Assembly (NCBI GenBank): GCA_037834085.1
Contig: JBBMKC010253503.1
Location: 1 to 31,309 of the forward strand
Origin: Bipalium vagum
Lineage: Eukaryota; Platyhelminthes; Tricladida; Geoplanidae
Direction of reading: 5' to 3'
Length of the DNA stretch: 31,309 nucleotides
Below, in pieces: positions 1 to 10,120 of this stretch. The notes under the pieces were generated by a model. It saw only the letters and a list, made by a program, of their open reading frames with translations, made no database searches and had not been told where the DNA came from. Positions within the stretch are counted from its first letter, which is position 1. The number at the start of each line of letters is the position of its first letter. A program made the translations under genes and the position numbers.

Positions 1-189
1 CTAAAGTTTTGTGAAAGATTTTATACCAATAAAGATTTATTAAACATTTGTTCATTTCTTTTCGATTTGTTTTATATGGTGACAGTGATTTTTAGTTTTG
101 TGCTTGAAAGTTCAACTGTAAACTCTTCTAATATTAAAAAGCCAAATTTCGATCTTTTTAACTTAAAATCAATCACTTTTTAGAAACAG

Positions 190-320
190 AGTTTATCCAT
201 TTCATCTTCTTTATTGCTAAAAAACAGAAATGAGGCTCTACTTAAAAGAATTAATACCTGTGACGAGAAATGGACGTTGTGGTGAGTGAGCAGACAAAGT
301 ATAAGTGGATAAAAACGTTT
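190..320 (+). mobile_element. Mariner transposase scrap (around the first catalytic Asp)
   Basis: At 202-282 the plus strand reads SSSLLLKNRNEALLKR then INTCDEKWTLW. This matches the mariner stretch just before and through the first catalytic aspartate (usual form ...RNKNEPFLDRIVTCDEKW). A stop follows at once, and the next recognisable residues (EQTKYKWIK) are in another frame, where mariners have an 'RK..QW' segment. No inverted terminal repeats were found, so only a small internal piece survives. The sublineage looks like the Hsmar1-type D34D group, as for the elements at 4761 and 23339. It lies downstream of exon G. Confidence 0.55.
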
Positions 321-2471
321 TTCAAAGTGCGTTATAAACTTTTGATTTTGTGATATGAAAAACGGCAATACTTTTCTCTCAGCCCAATATTTCTTTAGTT
401 AAAATTGGTATCCAATATAAAGTAAGCTCTGAGTTTTTTAAAATGAAAAAACTAGGGAAAAGATCTTTTGCTCAAAATGTTCACTCTTCATAAAATTCAA
501 TGTTAGATAATCAACTTCAACTGAAATTTTACCATCTTCCCTTTTTTGTAAATAGTGAATCGGTGATTGTCATGATATAAAAATAAGGTCCGAAATCATT
601 ATTTTTAATAATTAATTAATATTTAACACAAATAAAAATTGAGAACCATTAATATAAATATAAAAGATAACATCAATTTTATAACATAATTCACAAGTTC
701 ATAATATGAATAATAAAACATTAATTTTGATAATATTATTAATAACTTATAAAATGTGATAGTTGATTTAACACGAAATTAATTAATTTAATTCAATCTA
801 GACTTATAACGTTTATATATTATAATAGGTAAAAAAATAACAGTTAACTCATGTCCCATAAATAATGCGGACAATATATAAGCCAAATAAAATTATTTTA
901 TTAAAAAGAAAAATTAGCTTGACATGCTGAAAAAACAGGTCTGATGCCTAAAATATATAAAATTAAATGCACCAATAAAAGATTCTTAACATTAAGATTA
1001 TTTTTAATACATAATTATTGTTATAGAAATGGCATTTTTTGTTTAATGTAATGAATTTCACTTTGAATGTAAAATTTACATTGTAAATATATAATTATAT
1101 TTTGTTTAAATTCTTATCATTAAAAATATTTTTAAAAATCATTACAATTATATTACTTTTAATAGTATTACTTAATACTAAATATTTGCATTTCATACTT
1201 TATGACCTAATAAATTAAATATTTAAATGGGATACTTGAAAAACACAATTTAATCAATATCTAATTAATAATATTATATATTTAAAATAAAATAAATATA
1301 TTTAAATCGATGGAATATAATATTTTCGAATAATAAATATTAAAGTGAAAATTATCATGATTTTGTTTATATTCATAAATATGTTTTGAAAATATTTTTT
1401 TAAAATTAAAATGGAGTTAAAAGGAAATGATATATCCTTTGCTATTCATATAACTTCATTAAATATTGCTATTGTGGTTCTTTGAACTTTAATATCAAAA
1501 AGAAAAAAGTATTTATCCTTTTATAAGAGTCAGATATTTTTCTTTGATATTTTGTTTGAACTTTTCAGCAATATCAGATTTATGAAATTTAGTATTTTAA
1601 TTTAAATTATTAATTTAACAAAATAATTTAATTATATATTAATTTTCATTTTTAATGACCATTTCTCTAATGAAACTTAAGAAGAACTAGGTGGAAAAGA
1701 ATTTCAGAAATAATTATTGATGAATTTTACTTAAATAAAAATCCTAAGGTGAGAAAGAGAGAACATGTGTTGACTCTTTAAAATAATTGTGAAAGTATTC
1801 CTTCAGTTAAGAGGCTTTAAATATTTTAAAGTATCAAATATCTTCTGAAACATTTTAATTAATATGCTTAATTTTTGAATTTATTTAGTTTCAATTTAAA
1901 GCAGTTCAATGTTTTTTGCCTTTTCTTAGTCTTACTCGCCAGTACACACTTTGAACTGTATATTCTTATTATTAAATGCAGCTTTTATTCAAATATTTCA
2001 GTCTTATTTTTTACGTTGTTCAGAAAATTGATGTCAATTTTAAGTCAATTAAGAATTCCTATTGTATTAGGCTTTCAAAAGGTCTACCAATAAAAATTAT
2101 TGATATATTTAAAATCATGTAATAAAAAAATTCATACGTACATCTTTACAAAAAATTTTCAGTCTAATTTTTCGATTTTTTTTAATCTGATCTCTTTTTA
2201 GGTTTCAATATATTTTTTACATAAATCTCTATCTATCTTGTCTTAATAATATTTTTAAGTAGCTTGTAGAATTCCTTATTTATGAAAACCAAAAGCTTAT
2301 AATTTTACAATTTGTGTGAATACAAATATGAAATTTTATAAAAAGACTAGTTTATATAAATAATATTTTTTTTCTTATATAATAATAATTATTATACATC
2401 ATATTTTTCATTAAAAATCGGAAAAGACTTATTTAACACTTTGTATATTTATATATAAAATTACCAAAATT
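321..2471. other. AT-rich stretch without a recognisable gene
   Basis: This is about 2.1 kb of extremely AT-rich DNA downstream of the protocadherin-like gene. Short open frames exist, for example at 1875-2093 on the plus strand. They are hydrophobic, low-complexity and unlike any family I know. No mobile-element ends or RNA genes were seen. Confidence 0.5.
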
Positions 2472-2477
2472 TTTATT
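2472..2477 (-). promoter_or_regulatory. Possible poly(A) signal AATAAA of the protocadherin-like gene
   Basis: AATAAA lies about 29 bases downstream of the TGA of exon G on the minus strand, in a run of A and T. The position would suit a very short 3' UTR. In DNA this AT-rich such hexamers occur often by chance, so this supports the terminal-exon reading only weakly. Confidence 0.3.
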
Positions 2478-2505
2478 TTTTTTATAACTTAAATATTAAA
2501 ATTAT

Positions 2506-2758
2506 TCATAATAGTAATAATATATTATGATTTTTTATCATAAATAAACAAATACGAACATAATATATTGGCCATTGTTGATAATTTTGATCTATATATA
2601 TTTCTTCGGAACAATTGTTGTTTGGGTGGTAAATATAATTGTCAAGAAGTATTTGAGGATGGTTTATTATTTCATTATTTGTATAAGACGATAGTAAAGT
2701 TCTATCAACAGAATACCCAATGTTATCATCATCAGAAGTTTCGCAATATTTTGTAAAC
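2506..2758 (-). CDS. Protocadherin-like gene, exon G (cytoplasmic tail, probable terminal exon)
   Basis: This exon follows a 45-bp intron (2759-2803) with acceptor aagtttatttag. Its first base completes an Arg codon with exon F, and 83 codons then lead to TGA at 2506-2508. The tail reads FTKYCETSDDDNIGYSVDR, then a polar stretch rich in Asn, Tyr, Ile and Asp (IYHPNNNCSEEIYIDQNYQQ), and WPIYY. Base composition and codon choice up to WPIYY look coding. The last 18 residues (VRICLFMIKNHNILLLL) look like translated AT-rich DNA. So the exon may instead end at a donor gttcgt near 2523, with further exons downstream. No catenin-binding motif or other known tail motif is visible. With the TGA, the cytoplasmic tail totals about 104 residues. 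Confidence is good for the exon and moderate for its end. Confidence 0.72.
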
Positions 2759-2803
2759 CTAAATAAACTTTTAACACTTTTGTCATTTATATTATTAACT
2801 TAC

Positions 2804-3039
2804 CTATTACTTCCGTCTTGTGGATACATGATGTTCTCATTAATCTTTTCTGATTCACAACAAGGCTTTAATAAACATAAGATCGCCGTTATTAAAATTA
2901 TGATCAGAACAACACTTAAGGTTGAGAGAATAATCACAACAAGTAAATTCTTCCCACCTATCCACATAATCAGCCCAGATTCTGATTCTGATAACTTATC
3001 TGAAGATGATGGACGGTCTTCTATTTTTATTACTGCTAC
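2804..3039 (-). CDS. Protocadherin-like gene, exon F (end of ectodomain, transmembrane helix, start of tail)
   Basis: This exon is 236 bp: 78 codons plus two bases, phase 0 in and phase 2 out. The acceptor is atatttccag and the donor is AATAG|gtaagt, an ideal 5' splice site. It starts with VAVIKIED, the last beta strand of the final cadherin repeat. A short Ser/Asp/Glu-rich juxtamembrane stretch follows (RPSSSDKLSESESG). The transmembrane helix of about 27 residues is encoded at about 2866-2946, starting LLVVIILSTLSVVLII and ending CLLK. The start of the cytoplasmic tail is PCCESEKINENIMYPQDG; the two cysteines beside the membrane could be palmitoylated (inference). This fixes the topology as type I single-pass. 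An 8.1-kb intron full of transposon fossils lies before it and a 45-bp intron after it. Confidence 0.9.
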
Positions 3040-4760
3040 CTGGAAATATTAAAAATGTATTAAGATGATATTTTTATTATTTCATCAAAAAGTTGATTCT
3101 ATTGTCCTTTTAGTTACAATACCTTTTTGAAACAAATATATATATAATATTTTTGGAACAAAAAATTCATTAAGCTCTATTATCATTTAATTAAAAAACA
3201 ACTACTATATTGAGTAGCTAAAAAGTCTGGAGTAAGATTTATTACTTGTGTTGGTCTGTAATAATATTTTTACAAAAATAAATGTAAAGGATATTCAAGA
3301 AAAAATCGGGAAATTTTGTACAAAATATAAAACAAAATAGAACTATCTAATTAATTTGTATAAAATTGATAACATGTATAAGAATATGAAAGATTATTCG
3401 ATATCATTTCCATTAGCCGGAGTGTAGTCTTTTTGAAATACATAATTTGTCTCATACTTTTTCTTGTCTCTAGTAAGTTGGTATATCTCTCTGAATTGAT
3501 CACAAGGTATGTCTAGATAGAAATTGTTGATACATGACACAACCTTCACTAGGTATGACATGCAACACAATAGTAATTCCTGGAAACTTATTAGAACTGA
3601 AGGTTGGACTGGTTTTATAAAATACTCCCGATTTATCTCGAACACTTTATATTTACAAAGTTTATTTATAATCGATCTTAAATATCATATTTGTTTTATT
3701 ACGTATCCAAAAGCACCAAATTTCACATTTCAAAATGATTCTCTGAATAATGCACCAGAAAACAGAAAATATCTATTCTGTTCAGTCTCCGCAGAATGAC
3801 AGAATAACGAGATAATGTATCAAGCAATACTGACTTTAATAATCTCTTAATCTCTTGAATGAATGATATCTTTTGATTAAGAATTTGCAGTATGAAAATG
3901 AATACTTAATATATTTCATATTTGATTAAGTATGGTAAAAGAGTACGAGTAGACAGAAATGCTTCTGAGAAGAATTTTGAGGAAAAATAATAAAATTCTA
4001 TGGATAAATGTTTGCTGTTTTAAAAATTATAGTCTTTTTAATAAATTAGGAAATACAATAAGAGAAAATGTGAAAAGGAATCTAATTAAATAAAGGAGAA
4101 TAAAATGATATAAAAGTAACATATTCTACAGGAAACAATTTCAATTCATCTTCTCAGCAAATGTAATCTTTTTTCATTCTAATTTTAGATTATTCATAAA
4201 GAATAAATAAGAAAATCTTCAATTGCTGAAAGATGTTAAGAAAAAACTTTTGCACTGAATGAGTTAGGAAAAAATATAAAGGAAAAAAGTAAAAGTGAGA
4301 CACCAATAATGAAAGCAGATAAAGTGGTGATATTTATTTAATCTTAAAAGATTCTGAGTAGATTCGATGAAAATACAAACCATAGAAAAAAGACTTAGTC
4401 AATCTATTAAAGTAATCGTAGAAAGATATCTTTGAGATCAGAAGACTGATAAAAATATTAAAATAAATTAAAGAAACACACCTGGAAGCAAACAACAAAT
4501 AATCCTTAATGATGATGACAAAATTGTGTAATTCCGATTTATTATCATCTTTAATCTAGAACTTTTATTATAATTCTTTGGTTTATAAATATGGAATTTT
4601 ACAGTAAACCGAATATCTTAAAACCAATTTGTAATTGAAGTACCACTGTGATCAAAACATTTATTTGAAAGAAGTTTAAACATTGTATTTTCCAGTAATC
4701 GTTGTGTTTGTATTGTTACTGTTGTCTTTCATGAATTTACTATTTTATTATTTATTAATA
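3040..4760. other. Intron E-F, right of exon F: no recognised element
   Basis: This is intronic DNA between exon F and the first complete mariner. Most is AT-rich filler. The part at about 3394-3799 is less AT-rich and carries opposed open frames of 83 (minus) and 91 (plus) codons. Neither resembles a family I recognise, and exons E and F already join in frame, so a missing cadherin exon is not needed here. It may be an old transposon piece. Confidence 0.4.
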
Positions 4761-6005
4761 TTAGATTGTGCAAAAAGTTTGGCACGTTTTTTGTACATTC
4801 ATTTTAAAACAGCATAATTTAGCCGAAACAAAACGTTTATTGATTAAAATAAAAACCATTAGCATTTAAATACTTTTGCCAACAGATTGGTGGATTTTCC
4901 ATTTCTATGCGATAGAATTTGTTAGACCTGGAGACAATGAACTGTTCAAATTCTTTTTATAACACCTCTTCGTTCTGCAATCTTTTTTCATTCAATGAAT
5001 ATTTTAAATATTTGAATAAATAGAAAGCAGTTGGCGAGATATCAGGTGGATACGGTGGATATCGCAGAATTACATATTTTAAGCTTTTCAGCTTATGCAT
5101 GGTTTGCTTTGCTATATGCGGATGGGCACTGTAATTCAATAGAATTAGGCCATTTCTCTTGATCAATACTTGGTACATTCTTTTCAACTTTTCTTGCATA
5201 AGATCAGTTTCTAGACAGTATTTCTCTGCTGTTATTTCTTCCTTTTCCAGGTAATCGTAATGAGTCACTCCTTTTGGACACCACCACAACGTAGCAATTA
5301 TCTTTTTTTCATTTTGACTTGGTTTTGGGAAAGACTTGGGACATTCACAGATGTCAAACCACAGTGCTAAACGTTTTTTATTGTTATTTAGCAACCATTT
5401 TTCATCATAAGTAATCAGGCGATAAAGAAATGGGTCGTTTTTCATCCCAAAAATGAGTTCTGAGCATATCTCATAGCGCTTTATTTTGTTTTTTATGGTT
5501 AGTTCATGTGGCTTATGTCCAGCTTATTTGTCTTACCTATTTACTTCATATGACTGGAAATACTGACATCTAGTCTTTTGGGAAGTTTCTATATTGTTGT
5601 TCATGTATCCTCTTTCACTAAAACCTTTAAATCTTTGTCATCAAGTTTGGAAGGGTGGTTAATTCGTTCCAAATCTTCAAGGGATAGATCTCCATTACGG
5701 AACTTCTGGTACCAACGTTGAACTACTGACTGACTGATTTACAGTACCACGGCCACAAGACTTAATTAATTTTTCGAGCAGTTTCAAATATTTAGTTGAA
5801 ACTCATAAAAATAAAATTTACACAAATCGCTACACGACATTCTACATCAAATGTGAAAAAGGTAGTCAAATTTTAATTTAAAAGCAAAACAGGTTAGTAC
5901 TTTAAAGATATAGACTTTTAAATGCTATATAATATTAAACAACTTTATATTAATACAAATTTTATGTATATTAACAAAAATGAGAACACTTTCTGAACAA
6001 CCTAA
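4761..6005 (-). mobile_element. Mariner element with both terminal repeats, transposase decayed
   Basis: The ends are TTAGATTGTGCAAAAAGT (left) and, on the other strand, TTAGGTTGTTCAGAAAGT (right), flanked by TA on both sides. The 1245-bp length is normal for mariner. The minus-strand transposase is recognisable from the HTH region (VVQRWYQKFRNGDLSLEDLE) to the C-terminal part. An open segment at 4957-5445 carries YDEKW, 'FPKPSQNEKK', 'ITAEKYC' and 'PPDISPTAFYLF'. The first catalytic Asp is kept. The usual HDN is replaced by NYS and the third Asp (SPTD) by Ala, so the protein would be inactive even where it is open. Stops and frame changes interrupt the N-terminal half. The group resembles Hsmar1-type D34D mariners. 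It sits in the 8.1-kb intron E-F, in the same orientation as the host gene. Confidence 0.88.
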
Positions 6006-6094
6006 TAACTAATTTATGAGTTAAGATGTTTTGTCTATTCGGAATATTTTAATGTTTTAATTTTTACAAATAATGCGAAATATGATTGAAAAAT

Positions 6095-7065
6095 GTTACA
6101 GCGAAATTTAAAGACGGCTGTATCAAAGTTACCGATGAACTTCACATAGGAAAAGCAGACTAAAAATATCGGTTAATGATGTAAATGTCACATAAATCAA
6201 TGAAATGATATATTGGGTTGGCAAGAAAGTTCGTGCGCTTTCTAATATTGGAAGTTGTAAATCAAATTGGCCGCTAGTGATGAAAAATGGATTGTCTATT
6301 AAAATGTAAAACACAAAAAGTCTTGGGGTCGTTCTGGTGAGCTTTTTTGAATCACATTTTAATAGACAATCCATTTTTCATCACTAACGGCCAATTTGAT
6401 TTACAACTTCCAATATTAGAAAGCGCACGAACTTTCTTGCCAAACCAATATATCTATCACAGATTAACTATTCAAGCTATTGTCATATTGATTTGAAATT
6501 GAAACAAAAGTAACATCTAATTGAAATATTTAAGATGAATTTGCATCAATATCAGAATAATCCTACGTTCATGAATCTTATAATAACTGGTGATGAAACT
6601 TGGATATATGCTTATAAAATAAAAACTAAGTAGTAGACAAGTGAATGGCGCTTTAGAGGTGAATCAATGCCAAAACAATGTCTTCGAGATAAATCGAAAA
6701 CCAAGTTTTTCTATGTTTTTTCGATATTCGTGGTATTATACAAAATAGTGAAAACTTCTGGATCATCCATCATGATAACGGCCCAGCTCACAGATCATTG
6801 CTTGTGTGTATTTTTTAGTAAACAGTCGAAAAGATCATTGAACAAATTCCATATTTATATGATGTCTCATCCTGTGACTTTTTTGCTTTCCAAAGTTGAA
6901 AAATCAACTTTGTGGTCTACTGCTTCAGTCGATTGAAGCAATAAAAGAAAAACCATTTTAAGACGACTAGCCAGAATTGAATATGATGAGTACATAGAGG
7001 ATTGCAACAAATGTATTCTAGCTGAAGATGATTACTTTGAAGGAGACAATGGTATTTCTATATAA
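6095..7065 (+). mobile_element. Mariner-family transposase fossil interrupted by a foldback MITE
   Basis: A second mariner lineage lies on the plus strand. Left of the MITE is KFKDGCIKVTDELHIGKAD, the 'RFKDGR..V.DD...GRP' hinge after the HTH domain. Right of it come NNPTFMN, ITGDETWIYAYK, FDIRGI, IHHDNGPAHRSLLV, SSCDFFAF, 'LCGLLLQSIEAIKE' and finally FEGDNG. The catalytic motifs DET, HDN and CDFF are all readable but in different frames, with several stops. The 'HHDNGPAHRSLLV' and 'CDFF' wording separates this copy from the other mariners in the window. The 5' end and the terminal repeats were not recognised. The element at 6213-6448 sits inside it with a TA duplication, so this fossil is the older of the two. 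Confidence 0.8.
6213..6448. mobile_element. Foldback MITE, 236 bp, mariner-derived, nearly perfect hairpin
   Basis: The element starts TTGGGTTGGCAAGAAAG and ends with the complement, and is flanked by TA. Counting flanking bases, the arms are 6207-6307 and 6354-6454, 101 bases each with only two mismatches, around a 46-base spacer. The arms include a transposase fragment: GATGAAAAATGGATTGT reads DEKWIV, followed in the spacer by KHKKSWGRSGE. It is therefore a rearranged derivative of a mariner rather than an unrelated repeat. It makes no protein. It lies inside the fossil mariner at 6095-7065. The close match of the arms suggests a recent origin or continued correction between arms. Confidence 0.9.
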
Positions 7066-8058
7066 AAATGTTTTAATAAATTAGTTATATGCATTTTTCC
7101 TTTTTTAATATTCAGAAGATTTCTTTATCACAGTAGTATTCGTGGATGTTGTAAAAAATACAAGATTAGTTTCATGTTATTAATATTCTTGCCTTTTATT
7201 ATGTTTTCGGCTTTTTCCGCTTAGTAAGTCATCTTTTTTCATTATTTTCAAAAATCTGATTGCATTTCAAATCTTCGGTTTTCTTAACTCAATGTTATTT
7301 TTCCAGTTTTCAAGAGTAAATTCGAAATTTATTTATTTTTTGTTTATAATTGTTAAAAATTATTGGAAGAATTTCTTCACAATATTTTATTTTATAATTT
7401 CAAACCGGGACATCATGTAATTAGAGCATGTTAAAATGAAATAACCGAGAGAATGGTTTTAAGAATTTCCATCGGTTTATGAAGGTGTAAGGAGAGCAGC
7501 ATAGAGGCTTAGCCTGTAGGCTAAGTTGCGCTTATAACAAGGACTTAAGAACCATAGTTGAAAATGAATATAAACTAAGCTGCCAAAACTAGAAAAAAAA
7601 TCTTAATGATAACATCTTTGGCATTAATAAGAGAGATTATCCCACTTTCATCGAATTCTACACACCTTTATCTGTAAAATCTGTAAGAAGACAATTATTA
7701 TTCTTTTCAAAAAAATAATTTTTTTCATGTTATTAAAAAGACTTAACTGATAAATGATAATTAATACTTTTTCTCAGTACGATACCATAACCTTAGTCAC
7801 AAAACGAAAAATATGTTTTATAATTTATATTTTATTTTCATTTTAATTAAATTAATTAAAATTTGGTTTGATTTTTTAATTAGTCTTTTCTTTCCATCTT
7901 CATATTAATTAGTGCGGCAATCTTAAATTTTACTTGTCATATCATTAAACATTATATTCAAATAAAATTTATTAAGAAAAATAATAATAAATTATTAATA
8001 AAAACCACGAATAAAATTAGTTATTCATATTTATATTATTAACCTTTATATTATAATA
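7066..8058. other. Intron E-F stretch without a recognised element
   Basis: This is about 1 kb of AT-rich intron DNA. A less AT-rich patch near 7460-7560 holds a small perfect hairpin, CTTAGCC-tgta-GGCTAAG, at about 7508-7525. No open frame of note and no transposon ends were recognised. Confidence 0.4.
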
Positions 8059-8159
8059 TGGTGGAATCTCTATATAACGATATCTCTATGTAACGACATC
8101 GTCTATATAACGACATTTTGGCCGTTCCCGAGGAGTGTCGTTATAAAGAGGTTTAACTG
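8059..8159. mobile_element. 101-bp pogo-like MITE
   Basis: The element is flanked by TA (8057-8058 and 8160-8161). The left end is TGGTGGAATCTCTATATAAC; the right end, read on the other strand, is CAGTTAAACCTCTTTATAAC. The ends are about three-quarters identical over 22 bases and have the CAGT..AACCTC...TATAACGA style of pogo/Tigger terminal repeats. The left half has three direct copies of a motif like CTATATAACGACAT, which would suit repeated transposase-binding sites (inference). It has no coding capacity. Confidence 0.7.
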
Positions 8160-8222
8160 TATTTATATTATTATTATTTTATATTCTTCATTAATATTTA
8201 TGTTAATTTATAAATAAATGTA

Positions 8223-9656
8223 AAGTAGAACCAAAATGTAAGAGATCCGGTTGTAAGAGAAAACCGAAAGTCCTTCTTCACGTACATCTACTTAACTAAT
8301 GAAATGACCAGGATATCAGAGACGCGGATGTAATTGAAACATGTATGTAATGGACAATAAAAAATCAAAAATTACAAGTAAACCCCTCATGTAAGAGATT
8401 TTTATATACTGCGTAATCAAAAGTAAAACAAAAAAAAATAGAAAATTGTTTTTGTAAACCAGGCTTCCAATATAAAAGAGACAAAAATAATAATGACACA
8501 AACTTATACAGAGTGGCCAAAAAATTCTTGCGATTTTGTTTTCATTGATTCTCAAATTGATTTTTCATTTTTTGTTTAATCTGTTTAAAATTTTGAATTC
8601 TTTGAAAAACGTTTATTTGAAAAAACTTTGCTTTTATATAAACTAGTTATGAATCGTGAACACAAACACATAGCCATCTGTGAGTTGCACAAGGCTGGAA
8701 TGAAGACTGCTGACATAGTTCGCACAACTGTATTCAAACAAAGAGATGCGATCAATGTTGCTAAACGATTCAAAGACGATTTTGTAGACAGACCTAAAAG
8801 TGGTCAACCAGTAACAGCAACAACAATACAGAACGTTCAAAAGATTCGTTGTCGAATTGTTAAAACCCGGTATGCTCAATACACCAAATGACAAAGGAAC
8901 AAGAGAACACCAAAAGGAGTGCCCATAACATTGTTATTAAGAAGCTTTGACTTCGTTTTTACAAAATCAATGGTGGTCACTTTCTTATTGATGCAATGAA
9001 ACAAAAAAGAAAATAAAAATCATATTAAACTCTTCGACTGATTGGCAGTGCTTGTCTGGAAAAGGTTCTTTTCGCTGATGAGATGATCTTTACAATTGAT
9101 CAGTTTCACAATCACCGACAGCTACTCAAGAAAGGTCAGAAGACGTTTGTCTTTGCCAAAATTGCCAGTCATTCAAAATTTACCTCCTCTGTGATGGTTT
9201 GAGCTGGTATTTGCTCAACTGGTAAGACACAAGTTGTGTTCATCAAGAAAAATATCAAAATCAACTCTGCCAACTAACTGCAGATGATTCTTCAAGACAT
9301 TTTGAAACAATGGGCATTAGAGCACTTTGGTACAAATGGATTTATGCTTCAGCAAGACTGGATGACCGTACGTTCTGCAAAATTAACAATTGATGTCTGT
9401 CAAATGTTGTTACTTTGATTTTGGGGCAGATTTTTGGAAAACAAATTAACCAGATCTCAACCCAATTTTTCTATTTGGTCAATCTTGAGCGAAAGGAATA
9501 ATATATTATTCAGAAGCTGAATAATTATTGTAACTTTTTATTAGTTTCTATTGTTGCATAAAATTATCGTTAGCAAATTTTTTCATAACTTCCTGAATCC
9601 ACATATAAGAGAAAAAATTTTAATCCCTTGAGTTCTCTTACATCCGGGTTCTACTG
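8223..9656. mobile_element. Pogo-type element (terminal repeats and TA flanks) split by a Tc1-like insertion
   Basis: The outer ends are AAGTAGAACCAAAATGTAAG at the left and, on the opposite strand, CAGTAGAACCCGGATGTAAG at the right. Each is flanked by TA (8221-8222 and 9657-9658). The CAGTAGAACC start is typical of pogo/Tigger-like termini. The left arm (8223-8508) carries several further copies of a TGTAAGAGA-like motif, facing inwards. No pogo-type transposase is seen: the left arm is about 285 bp, the right about 60 bp, and a different element fills the middle. It is most simply a non-autonomous pogo-type element later entered by the Tc1-like copy at 8509-9595. Confidence 0.68.
8509..9595 (+). 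mobile_element. Tc1/mariner-superfamily element (DD37D/maT-like), inserted in a pogo-type element
   Basis: The left end is CAGAGTGGCCAAAAAATTC after a TA. The right end, CAGGAAGTTATGAAAAAAT on the other strand, is only a loose match, so that boundary is approximate. The plus-strand transposase starts MNREHKHIAICELHKAGMKT at 8649 with an HTH, then AKRFKDDFVDRPKSGQPV, the hinge typical of this group, up to a stop at 8889. Further on, in changing frames, are FADEMIFTIDQF (first Asp, DE), LQQDWM (second Asp) and SIWSILSERN, which matches the IWSILE tail of DD37D/maT-like proteins. The third acidic position (PDLNP in relatives) reads SQPNF, so it is lost. The copy is dead but all its domains are still traceable. 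Confidence 0.75.
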
Positions 9657-9663
9657 TATACAG

Positions 9664-10120
9664 AGATATCAATGGCGAGTCATGCCAGTATGTCTTATGA
9701 CACAATGCTGGATTATTCAACACTGCTAATTAGAAGATTTATCTCCTCTTGAGGTATATTGTTCCACATTTGTTGAAGCTCATTTTTTATTCATCAAATT
9801 TTAAGGAAAACCAAGAAAAGACCGTGGCTGACGATTCATTCGTGTTTAATAGAGTATAAATCTGGTAAACATGAGACCATTTTATTTTATTCCTTTTATG
9901 ATTCTTGTAAAAACTGTGCTATTATACTGGCGGTAAGTGATCTTGAATTGTCTTGTTGAAAACTACTTCCTGGAAATGTTTCCATTAATGAAAATAGAAT
10001 TTCTTCGATTTATCAAAGATCATTCAAATTACCTCTGATAAATACAAATGTTAACAGTTATCCAAAGCATATTGCATCCCACATCATAATTTTTCATGTT
10101 TTTCATTCACTTGGCGTTGT
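9664..10120 (-). mobile_element. Tc1-like transposase fossil (3' half)
   Basis: On the minus strand in one or two frames: MMWDAICFG (relatives: VWGAI), 'FVFIRGNLN', ETFPGSSFQQDNSRSLTASI and 'AQFLQES', then LPDLYSIKHE, ELQQMWNNIPQEEINLLISS and 'VE*SSIVS'. FQQDN...IAQFL is the second catalytic region of Tc1-type DD34E transposases. 'SPDLSPIEH' corresponds to LPDLYSIKHE, so the final Glu region is kept. 'WNNIPQ...LI.SM' is the typical C-terminal end. The N-terminal half was not found, and stops are frequent. It abuts the right end of the pogo-type element. Confidence 0.72.

Noticed and set aside
180-368. 62-codon minus-strand open frame
   Set aside because: It is antisense to a recognisable mariner segment on the plus strand and has no motif of its own.
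2568-3052. Plus-strand open frames of 62 and 110 codons
   Set aside because: They are the reverse complements of cadherin exons G and F, whose minus-strand reading has consistent splice sites and a membrane helix.
8585-8894. Minus-strand frames of 62 and 83 codons
   Set aside because: They are shadows of the plus-strand HTH of the Tc1-like transposase.
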